64,000 bases of DNA from Phoronis australis (taxonomy: Eukaryota; Phoronida; Phoronidae), in the NCBI GenBank assembly GCA_002633005.1, contig NMRA01000397.1, forward strand, positions 269,176 to 333,175, read 5' to 3'. Of this stretch, positions 50,901 to 60,194 are shown piece after piece. The notes below the pieces were generated by a model. The model was given only the letters and a program-made list of their open reading frames with translations, was not told the origin of the DNA and ran no database searches. Position numbers and translations under genes: made by a program. The stretch's first letter is position 1; each line of letters begins with the position of its first letter.

Positions 50901-53900
50901 TGTTTTAGTAACATTGTTGGCTGATTGGTTGGAACTGGTGACACTGCATTTAGCAAACACCGGGAACAACCTGTTCCACAGTGTGATATTGTCAGGGATA
51001 TCTTATACATCAAAAATAAACATGTTATTACATCACAAAGTTTGGTAACTTGATCGTTTAAGAATTAGTAGAAGCATCACTGTTTTTTAAGCTTTTATCG
51101 CGGCACGAGTGGAACAGTCGATAGCAATCGTACGTCTTCAGCTAAATGGCCTCACTGAGGTGTTTTTTAAAATTTCATGGTTGAGCGTAATTGGTAATCA
51201 TACACTTGACTTAATTTCTTAGATTAGGCATGTACTTGTAAGCTTCGATTTGTTGTCACTAGCATGTGTTTTTACAGTATTTTTTTACCTTTATTGACAT
51301 ATGAACACAACCCGGAATACCCTGACCAACATTCTTCAATGTGCAAACGCCACAAGATCAGGAACTCTGGTATTTCTGAGTTACGACCACTTGAAAATTA
51401 TTTTTTGTGGTCGTAATCTAGAGAGATGACCGTACCTCATCAGTGTTCTCCCCATTACTTTCGTCTACGTCGTGTAGTATCGGACAGTTTGCTTACCTTT
51501 CTATTCAGACTCAATTTTGTCCTGTAGGTTTTGTAGCATGTCGTTGAACCCTTCGGTTAAGTGAAGACAGGTTTCACTGAGAATACTTTCAAATATTTCT
51601 ATGTACAGTCTTTTAATTTCCACGTCCTGGAGTGCATATGTCATGCTTTGAATGAATTTACTGCTGACAATTTTTGGACAATTTGACTACTGTGGCACCC
51701 TCTAGTGGCAGTTTGCTTTTTTTGCAACTGCAGCTGTTCCTCCCTGCTGGATCTTTGTGGAATTCGTGTATTTCTACGAGTGTGACAACAGATGACGACG
51801 TTTGGACAAATCTAACTACTGCTGTACCCCCAGTGCCAGTTTTGATTCTTTTTATGGGCTTGGCAAGTGTGTTCCTATTGAGGAGAGCATTGCTGACTTG
51901 CTCTGTGCCCCCTAGAGGCTATTTTAAGCTTAATAGCATTGCTCCATTTAGTGAGAATGTTTAAAATAGTAATTATCCCTTGTATCTGCTCTATATGCGT
52001 TGCACACGGTGGCGAATATCAATGCTTCTCTTTGCTCTTGTTGCTTATTTCCTGTAGTAAATCAACCACACATTACCCATGGTAATCACGCATAAATAGC
52101 AAATTCATATTCCGAGCTTTACTTTGCATTGTCATGTTGGACATAAAGAATGCCTTGTGCTTGATACAATGCATACAGTGGGCGCATATCAATGCTCTGC
52201 ATTGCTCTTGTTAGTTCAAGAGCTTGACACTACAGTTATGAGACTATTTGAAAGCGTTCTGCTAACTTTTGAGTTGAAAGTGCAAAGTGTATTCTCATAC
52301 TGAGACGAAAGAGTTGTGTATAATATGTGATAATCGCTAAGTTACTTTTAATTTCAAATGTTATTGCAAAAAATTCAGTCATTGACAGAGTTCAGTGCTG
52401 TGTCACTAGTGGACCATTTTAAATGTTAGTCACAATTAAGTGACACTCTTGTCCTCCCATATGGAACTTTATACATTCAAGATTTGCTTTTCTATTCTGT
52501 GAATTGATGGTATGGAAATGTTACCATTTTTCCAAATTTTGCACCTGTAGCAAAAATGTAGTTAAGTTGTTAATAAAAAAACTGTGTTCTGTATGCCGTA
52601 GTACCCACGACATTCTCTGCATCATTGTGCTTGAATTAACAAATTGCACTTCTGTTTTAGGTTGAGAATGCCCTAAGAAGCATCTCCTTGAAATATCCCC
52701 CAAAGAAACAGACTATGACTGTTGCTTCTTCTGCTCAGCTCACCAGTTCAGCAGTGCCATCTGGTGCTTCTTTCAAGGGTGTTCCTGACAGTCTTTTGGA
52801 AAGGGTGAGTGCACCATCTGCAGTCAATATGGAGATTGTAAATATCTTGTATATTTTTGTTACAAAATATGCAATAATGGAGTATAATTAAAACCAGTAC
52901 AATGTAGAGGTATCAAATACACCAAAGAGTGCCTTTGAGATTAAGTCCCCGTAATCAATGCCAATAGATTACGTGGGCTGCAGTGTTCTCCACAGTAGAT
53001 ATTCCAGCCTCGTGGCAAATAATCATCCGAGTTCTATTTCAGTAGTGAACACTGCCTTCACCATAACCTCCAGTACACAGATATTTATGTTTGTTTTAAA
53101 TGTGTGTAATAAACTGGTGATTTTTATGCACTCCGTGTATGTGAGCATTGCATCTACTTTTGTATGTCTAAAACTCCTTGATGGATTATGAAAATTGGCA
53201 TATAGATTCCTATTCAGGAGACTATGGCACCTTATCGTTTTCGGACGGATTTGGTGTACGTATCGTACATCACCTTGTGGCCGTTTGGTTTTGGCGTCTG
53301 CCTCTCTATCAGACAAACCACTCAAAGGACTATAATTTTAAAGATATATTTTTGCAGAAATCTGCTAAAAGGCTCAAAATATCTTTTATAGCAAGTGAGG
53401 TATGCCAAATTGACCAAAATATCTTCTGCATACTAGCTATCATATCTGTTATTTAGAAGAGAGTGTACATTTGACAGTCTTCTTTCAGTATTTTAGGTGT
53501 GTTAAATGTCTTTTTTCCTTAGATACGAGCCAAGGAAGCTAAAAAGCTGGAAGAAGGCATGATGCGGAAACCTGAGGAAGAGAAGCATCGTGAAATGTTG
53601 GCAAGGTTACCAGACATTGCACGCATCATCAGAACGTATCCTATTCACTGTCTGAATTGTGAAATATGTGCTTGAAGCAGACTTCTTGTCTTGAGGATAG
53701 ATGATACAGTAAAGTTTCTTCAAGTTAGAATGGAAAATGGCAGAACAGTGAAATTTGACTGGATCAAAATTTTCAACAAGAGTAAACAAGAATACAATTT
53801 TATTTCATTATTTGAAAATTTCATGTAGTAGAGCTGTCATCGACAAGTACCCAATAAAATTTTGTAGCTAACTAACAACCAAATATCAGACAAGTCAGTT

Positions 53901-56900
53901 TTGGCTAAGCATACCAAACCTCTCAATCCCCTTTTCCCATTAGAATCCTGTTGCATGGGAATTGTTGTATGATTCGTATTTTGTGTACGTACATGTATAA
54001 TGTTGCTACTCCAGCGTGTACTTAATGCAGCTATTCCTTGACGTACCAAAGACATTTTGTGACCCAAAAGAAGACTGCCCTATCCTTGGCGTCTGTTGCC
54101 CAGGCCATAGTTGACAGTTACAAGTCTAGTATTAGCATAAGTAAGTGACGTAGCTGCCTAGTCTGACTGTTAGACACTGTGGATGCAGTGTCTGCTCAGT
54201 TTTACATCATTTGGTAAAAGAATACTGGAATTCTGGCCAATGCTTGTTCTGTCCCCTTCCATTCCTGAGTGACAAAAGCAGTATTAAACTAAAAACACTC
54301 ACTTTGTAGGTAACTTGATCCAAACGGTTGATGGGGTTTATATAAAACATTATTTTATGTTAGGGGGCTAGTTGGGAAGGTTTATGTTAACATTTGTTAA
54401 TGGGTCAAAGTAAGTTCAAGAAAGGTTTATGTATTTGCATTCTGAGTTCATGTTTGTATCAGCGACATTATTGAGTATGCTTTTGTGTTTTCATTCCATG
54501 AACATAAGCGACTTCATTTATACGCGCCCACATATACATTGTGGGTGCATAGTGCTGTTATCTCATTCAGATGTGCGTCTGGCATCCTATGTCCTGTGTC
54601 TGCCCGGCATCTGCAGCTGTATCTCCTACACCCCTTGCTGTGAAATTTAGCCAGCGTGTTCCTTTGAACACAACAATAAATGATTACAGCTGCTTTGCTC
54701 CCTGGTGGCAATTTTCTATTTTTGTTCTTGTCTCTACATATTCAAAGTTCCGTTACAGATTTCCATGAAATCTTACAAATACATCGACTATTCATTTTTA
54801 AATGGATTTGACATATTCTGTAATGGTCATTTCTATTATTTTAAGTATTTAAGTATTTTGTGCATCCGCAACTTTATCTGCTAAACTACTATATGTGTTC
54901 TTATTGAAGAAAATCACAGCTCCTTTAAATTTTGGGGTCTGACCTGTGTGGTGCCCCCTATAGAAGCAATCTATTTGCATCTGGAGCTGTATTCCTAGGA
55001 ATGTAACTACAGATGACAATGCTTTTCGGACAGATTTGAGTACTGCTGTGTCCCCCAAAAACAATCTTAATTGTTGACGTTTCTCTTTCTTCGTAGGTCT
55101 TTGACAGATTTTCATGATGTCTGGTTAAGGAGATGTCGCTTTTTCATTTTTGGATGGATTCCATGTTATTCTACGCCACATTTTTTGGCATCCACCTTTC
55201 TTTCTGCCAAACATCTCGAAAGATCGTTGTGACATTTGGCATTAGGTTCTTACTGACAAGAGCACAGCTGACGAAGGGCTTTTATTATGAGTTGAACTGT
55301 TGTGGATCTTCACAAAATTTGGCAAATAAGCTATTATCATGGACACTATGGCAACTGTCCCATTTCAAATGGATTTTACCTTTACTGCTCTCCTGGTGGC
55401 CTTTTTATTTGTTTGTTTGTTTTTGTTGTCTTCCATCCTATCTGCCAAACTGCTTGAACAATCATGGTGAAAGATGACAGGTGTGTTGTATTGAGATGAG
55501 CATAGCTGACTTGCTTTGCGCCTCCTTGAGGCTGTAGTAAGTTATGTAGTATCGCTCACTGTTATGGAGAATATTTAAAATTATAGTCATCATACCTTGT
55601 ATGTGTGCTATGTTTGATACACATAGTGCACTCATATTAGCGCTATGCTTTGCTATAGTTTTTCATTTTACCCATTGGTTGCAATCCAGTGTCCCCAAGT
55701 TGCTCTTTGGTATTCCTGACTGTTTGTAATAGGAAGTTCAATCCCTGTACTACCATGTTGGCAGTGCTGCTTCTCAGTGAAAAGAACTACCTCGCATTTG
55801 TAACATTAAGTGCCTGAGACAGTCTCTGAGTAAAATTACAATGCAACCGTTTTTAATGTTATTTTTAAATTTATTTAGTAACAGTACAACTTCCGGTGTT
55901 GGTTGACTATGTGCAGAGTCGACCTAGCCAATTAAGGTGAACCTGATCACTTTTCACCACTTGGAAATGGTTATAAAGCAAAAGAATGAGAAAAAAATTC
56001 TTGTTCAGTGTGTTAGTACTAACCATATCAAATTCCCTTGACATGTTCACGAAACCGTTAACGGTCTTACCGGTTATATTTTGCATCTTTTTACCTTTAT
56101 CTAACAACAACAAATCAAATTGTCTGCCATCTTCTAGTTGAAATTTTTGTCCTAACGATGTCATGTAGTGGCCCTCATGTCAGCTAAAGAGGCTATTGAA
56201 TGTTTTAGTTCATGACTTCACCTATAGGTTAAAAAATATAAATGGCTGAGTGACAAGTGAATTTTTAAGTGTGGCTGTGCTTCCTAGTGGCAATTTGCAT
56301 TAAGTTTGTATTTATGGAGATTTTAGATGGATTATCACTGTGACAGCAAGTAGCTTTGAGAGTCAACAACAGTTTCCCATTTTTGGATGACTTCAATGTA
56401 TTCTGTGCCATCTAAAGGCCATTTTTAGGGTATTTAATACACCCCATAGAAACACACTGTTTGTGGTGCAGTCATAGGCACATTTTAACGCTCTGCGTTG
56501 CTCTTGTTTGGAAAATGTGACCTTTGACTTCAAGCAACTAACTCTGAGCGCATGTTCGCATTTATCATAAGTGGTAGGGAGATCAGAAATTCCATGGTAA
56601 CCAGTTTTTTTCCTTCGCGCATATTCCAAAAATCGGGAATTTTGCGATTTTTTCTGGAAATTTCCTCACAGGGGAAGTGAATTACTCTGCACTAGACATT
56701 GCAAGATATTAATTTCATAATGATGCTTTTAAAATTTATCTTTGACGAGCTTTCACTTTCCATGCCTCTTTAATTCTGTTGTTTTCTCTGCCACTAGGTG
56801 ATGCTGCTGATCATCTTACACTGCTGACCCAGCTGGTTCCTGATTGGCTGACATTGGTTACCATACGTAAAGGCAAGTTCATCAAGATGAACAAAGACAC

Positions 56901-56946
56901 AGACCTGCATAATGTAGTGAACAGGCTGAAGGGAATGCTGAAGTAA
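35556..56946 (+). CDS. CDT1: CDT1 DNA replication licensing factor, complete, 11 exons
   Basis: The joined exons give 667 codons plus stop (human CDT1 has 546). CDT1 works with ORC and CDC6 to load the MCM2-7 helicase at origins in G1; geminin blocks it and CRL4-Cdt2 destroys it on PCNA. Seen here: an N-terminal PIP-box-like degron QSRVTEFF (residues 3-10) with a basic tail to K14; a long basic disordered region (exons 1-3) with a CDK-type site TPVK; the geminin-binding segment and central winged-helix fold (exons 4-7), with [46 protein letters not shown] and [20 protein letters not shown]; and the C-terminal MCM-binding winged helix (exons 9-11), with [27 protein letters not shown] and LVPDWLTLV. 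All junctions are GT-AG with agreeing phases. Oddities are a duplicated geminin-binding segment and Glu in place of Asp in the degron. Confidence 0.96.
36400..37085. repeat. dispersed repeat copy 2 (CDT1 intron 1)
   Basis: 36400-36595 matches the complement of ~47930-48130 (inside the THAP intron), sharing GGCTACAATACTTCC, GTGTATTTTAAAC and TTCACCTCGTCAAAAATACA. 36585-37085 matches 32513-33045 directly. The TAGGCAACATGTAGCCC block at ~36054-36070 belongs to the same family, separated by ~330 bp of extra sequence. Confidence 0.75.
37090..37560. repeat. degenerate relatives of the nested inverted-repeat element
   Basis: GGCGAATTATGCCTCACAATG (near 37132-37152) and CTATAGGCGCTTTATAAGCC with TTTTCGGCAAATTATGCCTA (near 37417-37470) resemble the arms of the 34433-34727 element. 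No target duplication is visible. Confidence 0.5.
37764..38051 (+). CDS. CDT1: CDT1 exon 2 (disordered region)
   Basis: It has 96 codons in phase 0 between a TGCTAG acceptor and a GTATAT donor. It is rich in K, R and D, with a CDK consensus TPVK, a TPES motif and an RxL-type KRLNM. It is not conserved enough for alignment and is assigned from phase, continuity and composition. Confidence 0.85.
38510..38745 (+). repeat. CTCF-like-core modular repeat, CDT1-side copy 1
   Basis: Modules with GACGCCTCCTAGTGGCAATT and GCGCCATCTAGTAGTTGCG, in the opposite orientation to all RELCH-side copies. It lies in CDT1 intron 2. Confidence 0.7.
39133..39227 (+). CDS. CDT1: CDT1 exon 3
   Basis: It encodes [20 protein letters not shown] and [10 protein letters not shown] in a disordered region. 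An in-frame TAA lies immediately after if the exon were read through, but the GTAAAT donor splices before it in phase 2, matching exon 4. Confidence 0.78.
39696..40013 (+). CDS. CDT1: CDT1 exon 4 (geminin-binding segment, tandemly duplicated)
   Basis: The second part (39799 on) encodes [20 protein letters not shown] and [19 protein letters not shown], the conserved primary geminin-binding segment and the first helix of the central domain. Bases 39697-39798 encode a diverged upstream copy ([18 protein letters not shown]) in the same frame. The period is 102 bases (34 codons), with 19 of 34 residues identical. It has a GTAAGT donor, phase 2. Confidence 0.94.
40607..41928. mobile_element. TA-flanked TIR element, copy C (complete)
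   Basis: It starts TACTGTTTTCGCCCTAATAA and ends TTATTAGGGCAAATACGGTA, about 1.32 kb. The interior matches copies A and B, including the shared GGCGGTTGAAACCCGGTCTC block. No open reading frame of transposase size. It lies in CDT1 intron 4. Confidence 0.85.
42185..42375. repeat. dispersed repeat, inverted partner of 1-185
   Basis: The minus strand reads through TTGGCTCGATATTATGGCGA and GTGAATGAGAGGACCGAGGG as an open frame of ~60 codons ([19 protein letters not shown]). Possibly a remnant of a mobile-element gene; I cannot name the family. Confidence 0.5.
43823..43968 (+). CDS. CDT1: CDT1 exon 5 (central domain)
   Basis: It encodes [20 protein letters not shown] and [14 protein letters not shown], matching the VGQIKTVYPASYRFRQE and SDYQLTIEPLLE blocks of human CDT1. 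The acceptor is TTTCAG and the donor is GTAAGT. Confidence 0.95.
44073..44222. repeat. short diverged tandem duplication
   Basis: Two blocks of ~50-60 bp about 100 bp apart, both running CAATTA...AGAGGGG...GTCAATTCAAA.CTGG...GATCAAG. Confidence 0.5.
44740..46545 (+). repeat. CTCF-like-core modular repeat, CDT1-side copy 2 (full length, interrupted)
   Basis: It begins at the hairpin GCGCCCACATATTTATATGT and ends at CAATGCTCCGCGTTGCTCTT. It contains cores such as GTGCCCCCTAGTGGCAAT (near 45379) and CACCACCTAGTGGCC. The 513-bp hAT-like element is inserted in it. Confidence 0.85.
45946..46470. mobile_element. hAT-like non-autonomous element, 513 bp
   Basis: Ends CAGGGCTTGGAATTTTCCGC (from 45952) and CATTCCAAGCCCTG (to 46464) are inverted over ~13 bp. 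ACAAAT flanks both sides (45946-45951 and 46465-46470). It sits inside a modular repeat whose sequence resumes on the far side. CAGGG ends suggest hAT, though hAT normally leaves 8 bp and only 6 match. An internal frame reads [20 protein letters not shown], of unknown origin. Confidence 0.7.
47517..47656 (-). CDS. THAP-domain protein, exon 2 (5' end in assembly gap)
   Basis: Minus strand directly below the gap reads [20 protein letters not shown] then TEFPLKIN and continues to a TGA at 47517-47519. CSEH is the C-x2-H half of the THAP zinc site and IPTEFP fits the AVPTA-type box that closes the domain. With exon 1 this completes all metal ligands. The protein would end about 28 residues after the domain unless a donor inside this stretch leads to further exons; I see no strong one. 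The exact acceptor is hidden by Ns. Confidence 0.65.
47657..47889. other. assembly gap (233 N)
   Basis: It lies between the two halves of the THAP domain and hides the acceptor of THAP exon 2. Confidence 0.95.
48174..48324 (-). CDS. THAP-domain protein, exon 1 (nested in CDT1 intron 5)
   Basis: Reading minus from an ATG at 48322-48324 the exon encodes [20 protein letters not shown] and ends [13 protein letters not shown] at a GTAAGG donor in phase 1. The Cys pair (CCVPGC), the FP after ~18 residues and the W in EKW are the first half of a C2CH THAP zinc finger, a sequence-specific DNA-binding domain shared by THAP proteins and P-element-type transposases. The second half is in 47517-47656, beyond the assembly gap. 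Another in-frame ATG lies upstream at 48423, but the THAP family usually starts within a few residues of the first Cys. It is antisense to CDT1. It could be a cellular gene or a transposon-derived one. Confidence 0.72.
48670..48815. repeat. cluster of CAAACTCGACGC direct repeats
   Basis: Four or five imperfect copies of TTCCAAACTCGACGC, spaced ~20 bp, followed by GTGGAGAACACTG. Confidence 0.6.
49139..49257 (+). CDS. CDT1: CDT1 exon 6
   Basis: It encodes [20 protein letters not shown] and VKKHHK, matching the [20 protein letters not shown] and VKEHHK segment. An alternating TA/TG tract (49079-49125) ends just before the acceptor. Confidence 0.93.
49365..50290 (+). repeat. CTCF-like-core modular repeat, CDT1-side copy 3
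   Basis: Modules with GTGCCCTCTAGTGGCAATTA and GGCCACCTAGTGGCCATTTT; it ends GCTCTCGTTT. It lies in CDT1 intron 6. Confidence 0.75.
50609..50797 (+). CDS. CDT1: CDT1 exon 7
   Basis: It has 63 codons in phase 0. It encodes [20 protein letters not shown] and [19 protein letters not shown], matching QLTRWHPRFNVDEVPDIEP in human CDT1. Confidence 0.96.
51660..52215 (+). repeat. CTCF-like-core modular repeat, CDT1-side copy 4
   Basis: It contains TGTGCCCCCTAGAGGC near 51901 and two GCTCTTGTT ends. It is closely related in inverted orientation to 9370-9850. Confidence 0.78.
52661..52804 (+). CDS. CDT1: CDT1 exon 8 (linker)
   Basis: It has 48 codons in phase 0. It encodes a Ser/Ala-rich linker ending [11 protein letters not shown], which matches ALKGVSQDLLERI at the start of the C-terminal domain. 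The donor is GTGAGT. Confidence 0.93.
52981..53052. mobile_element. very short inverted-end element (~72 bp)
   Basis: It starts CAGTGTTCTCCACAG and ends GTGAACACTG, with an interior (CAAATAATC...CGAGTTC) resembling that just inside 46832. Probably a minimal MITE. Confidence 0.45.
53130..53345 (+). repeat. CTCF-like-core modular repeat, CDT1-side fragment 5
   Basis: Diverged modules with CACCTTGTGGCCGTTTGG and the CTCTATCAGACAAACCACTC linker. Confidence 0.55.
53523..53635 (+). CDS. CDT1: CDT1 exon 9 (C-terminal winged helix)
   Basis: It encodes [20 protein letters not shown] and [14 protein letters not shown], matching [20 protein letters not shown] and LERLPELARVLRS. It ends in phase 2 at GTATCC. 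Confidence 0.94.
54052..54140 (+). CDS. CDT1: CDT1 exon 10
   Basis: It encodes [20 protein letters not shown] and DSYKSSISI, matching [20 protein letters not shown]. The acceptor tract is weak (ACCAAAG), but both phases fit. Confidence 0.9.
54520..55680 (+). repeat. CTCF-like-core modular repeat, CDT1-side copy 6
   Basis: It begins at GCGCCCACATATACATTGTG and carries degenerate GTGCCCCCTATAGAAGC and CTCCTGGTGGCC cores. It lies in CDT1 intron 10. Confidence 0.65.
56260..56515 (+). repeat. CTCF-like-core modular repeat, CDT1-side fragment 7
   Basis: It has GTGCTTCCTAGTGGCAATT and ends TTAACGCTCTGCGTTGCTCT. It lies ~280 bp before CDT1 exon 11. Confidence 0.7.
56798..56946 (+). CDS. CDT1: CDT1 exon 11 (stop codon)
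   Basis: It encodes [20 protein letters not shown] then [16 protein letters not shown] and a TAA stop at 56944-56946. The LVPDWL and IR-K-KFIKMNK pattern matches the end of the MCM-binding winged helix in human CDT1 ([20 protein letters not shown]). The first AATAAA I see downstream is at 59820, so the 3' UTR may be long and include a repeat copy. Confidence 0.95.
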
Positions 56947-57519
56947 ACGAGTCTGGCTGCTGTAATGTGTAACCAACAATGACACATGTTAGGGTGAACT
57001 TTAGGCAGGGAAGAGGATGGTTTGCTGTTTTACTGAAGTTCACGCTTTCTCAGTCGCCGCAAGATTAGTGACTCTTGTCATAATCTAGCTTTTGTTTGAC
57101 TGCATGCACTTTAAACAGTGCTTTTAAAGAGTTTTTGTGCAGGCCCCAAAGTTCTGTTCAGATGTGCAATGTGCAACTCTTCAATTTCTCTGAGTAGCTC
57201 ATCTGTTGATCATGAGTGATTTACAACTCCAGCAGGTTGCTGAAAGCTCAAAGCTTTTATTATGCTGTGAGGTTATACGCAATAGACAATTCTGTGGATA
57301 CTTCATTTTTTATGCATTTGGGTTGTGTGTGATTATTGTGACCTGTTGGTTGTGTAGCCAGGCATGTGGTGTCATAAATCACTGGTATGGAATGGATCTT
57401 CAAACTTATATGATCAGATTGAGTAATGTCATGGGTAAGGAATATTTTTGTGGGTATGAAAATATGGTCTCATTTAATTTCCGTAAAAAGATTTTATCTG
57501 TAATTGTTGGTTCATTTTT

Positions 57520-58860
57520 ATGGACTCGCATATTTATGTGTGGGGTCATCCCTGTCTGTCCATCCGTCTGGCGTCTGCTGCTCTATCTCCAAAATCTTTA
57601 TGTATGTTCATGAAGTTTTGCACATGTGTTCCTTTCATGGGTGGAACAGCACGAGCAAATTTTCAGACGGATCCTACTACCGGTGTGCCCCCTAGTGGCA
57701 ATTTTATTCTTTTACGTTTACCTGTATCTTCTCAGGTCCTCAATGCGTTTTCATAAAATTTGGCATATAGGCATCTATTAGTGATATGACGCTATCCTAC
57801 CATTTTTGGGTGGATTTGACGTAGATTGCGCCACCTAGTGGCCATTTTTACTGTTTTCAAGTCAGTTTTTGACGTCTGGCCTCTATCAACCAAATCAGTC
57901 TAAGTATGATTGTGAGAATTGGCATATATGTTCCTATTGTGAAGAGGACTGCTGACAATTTTTCAATAACTTTGACTACTGTGGTGGTTCCTAATGGCCT
58001 TTTTGCGCTCATGGCTTTATCTCCCAAACCCTGTGCAGAAACTTTATTACATTTAGCAAGTGTATTTATTTGTCGTGTACGGATGATGACGACTTTTAGA
58101 CAGATCCCACTAATGCTGTGCAACATAGTGGCATTTTTTTCTGTTTTCATCTGTTTTTCTGAAGTTCTTTGATAGATTTTTTTGTGAAATTTGGTAAATA
58201 GGTTTTTGTTTTATTCTGCTCAGGCTTTCGGATGGATTGGATGGATTTTGCGCCATCTAGTGTCCACTTTTGTTGTTTTCTTGTCTGTTTTAGGCGTATG
58301 CCCCTCTTTCAACCAAACCACTCTAAGGACGATTTAGAAAATTACCACTTATGTTTCTGCTGTGAAGTGGATGGCTGGTGATTTTCAGATGACTCAAACT
58401 ACTGTGGCAGCTCCTTGTGGCAAATTATTTCGTCTGGCTGTTTTTCCCAAACCTTCTGCAACATCTTTATTAAATTTGGCAAGTGTATTTATATGAAGTT
58501 GACAATGGACAACGAAGATATTTGGATGGATCAGACTACTGCCATACCCCTTATTGATTATTGTTTTGTTGTCCTCTGCATCTTTGAAACTCCTTGGCAG
58601 ATTTTGATTACCGCTGTGATTCCTAATGGTAATTTTTTATGTTAGCCTTTGTATCTTAGTAGTTTTCAGACAGATTTTCATGTAATTTTGCAAATAACTT
58701 TGAGAGACTACTACACCTTCCCATTTTCGAAAGGGTTCAATGTATTGTGTGCCATCTAATGGCCATTTATATCGGACTAATAAACACCTCTAAAAGCATA
58801 CCATTTGCAGTGCTGTCACGTACACATTTTAACGCTCCACCTTGCACTTATATAAGTTGT
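57520..58860 (+). repeat. CTCF-like-core modular repeat, copy 8 (full length)
   Basis: It runs from the hairpin-side CGCATATTTATGTGTGG to the TTAACGCTCC end. It carries TGTGCCCCCTAGTGG at 57684-57698 and GCGCCACCTAGTGGCCATTT near 57829. It lies beyond the CDT1 stop, in the 3' UTR or intergenic. Confidence 0.82.
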
Positions 58861-59089
58861 TGTGCAATTCATGTGGTTGAATAGTTCTCTGTTATAATAC
58901 ACATAGTTTAGACAGATCAATGGCTTTGAGCCTGGGGATTATTGTTTCAAGTTTTGACCACGCTATGGCTAAAAGCATTTTTGACCAAGGAAAGTCTATC
59001 ACATGTGTGTTATAAAGTGGATGACTGATCTGGCCTGGTATTTTCGTTTGTTACTTTCTAGTATATAATTATGTTTGAGCGTGTTTGCT

Positions 59090-59335
59090 GGTCATAGGTG
59101 TTTCTATTGAGAAAAGCATTGCTAGTGTTGACTTTTTGATGGATCCGACTTCCCTCATCCCTTAGTGGCATCCGTTTAATACCTATGGATTCTTTGGTGG
59201 ATCTAATGTTAGTTTTTAAATGAATCGGACTATTGAGAAAATATTTGTGGCATTGAACACTCCTTGGTATCTTTGCCATTCATGATATATATGGTGGGCG
59301 GCTATTGACACTCAGCGTCATGGTTGCTCTTGATA
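59090..59335 (+). repeat. modular repeat fragment 9
   Basis: It has GTGTTTCTATTGAGAAAAGC and ATCCCTTAGTGGCATCCG and a degenerate GTTGCTCTTG end. Confidence 0.5.
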
Positions 59336-59495
59336 AGTAACAGGCAGTATCCATTTGAGTGATTCCTTAAAAATGTTGTACACCGAAATTAAAAGGGGAA
59401 ACAATTGATGTGTGTACATTGTGACACGCTAGGTTGGGCCTCTGTGTATCCAATAAGTTCTGATGCGTGGTTAATTTGTTGTTCACAATTCTACC

Positions 59496-59560
59496 ATATA
59501 TGTATGTGTATATGTATATGTATGTATGCATACATGCATGCTTGTATGTATATATATCCT
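59496..59560. repeat. TA/TG/CATG-rich alternating tract
   Basis: About 60 bases of TATATG, TATGTA and GCATACATGCATGC, an alternating purine-pyrimidine tract with a CATG palindrome at its centre. Confidence 0.8.
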
Positions 59561-59819
59561 TGGCTGAAATATGAAACCTGTATTTTTTAAGAGTTGGGTA
59601 GTCAAATGTTTTAGAAAACTACTTGTTTTTGAAATTCTTGTAGTATGTAAGGTTGCATTTTAAGTAATATTTATTTTGTAATATTTTAGATTGATTGCTT
59701 ATTGTGGTGTTTGTATGAAATTTGCATTTGATTAGTGAACATGTGACTCATTTTGCACCTTGGATTTGTACAGAACATTCCTGATGCATGTCAGAAAATC
59801 CCGAAACACTTCTACCGAC

Positions 59820-59825
59820 AATAAA
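59820..59825 (+). terminator. possible polyadenylation signal AATAAA
   Basis: The first plus-strand AATAAA I find after the CDT1 stop, 2.9 kb downstream. Others lie near 63045 and 63232. Which one is used is not determinable here. Confidence 0.3.
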
Positions 59826-60194
59826 AATGCAAATTACTCTCTTTGATGCCTCATTTCTTATGTGACTAATGTCTAAATGCAATCTGTCGTCTGCCAGTTC
59901 TTTATGATTTTACGTGGGACAGCTTACTAACTTTGAGTGAGTGATGTTTGATTCAGGAACAGTCGTTAAATTTTCGTGATTACTGGTGGAGTTTTTTCCA
60001 ATTCAAATTTATGCGTTTCTAATTACAGGAACTACTGCCCTGCGCATTACTTACCTTACTTTTCATTGAATTACGCTTATGAAATTTAACTCTAGCCACA
60101 ATGTACGTACGCACTATTGTCCGAACACTATTTAGTCGTCACACGAGACCCAGAACTGAGACCAAGATTTGTATTTTAACTGTGTTTTATTTCT

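Noticed and set aside
57206-57613. 135-codon plus-strand open frame after CDT1
   Set aside because: Its second half runs into modular repeat copy 8. The first half shows no homology I recognise.
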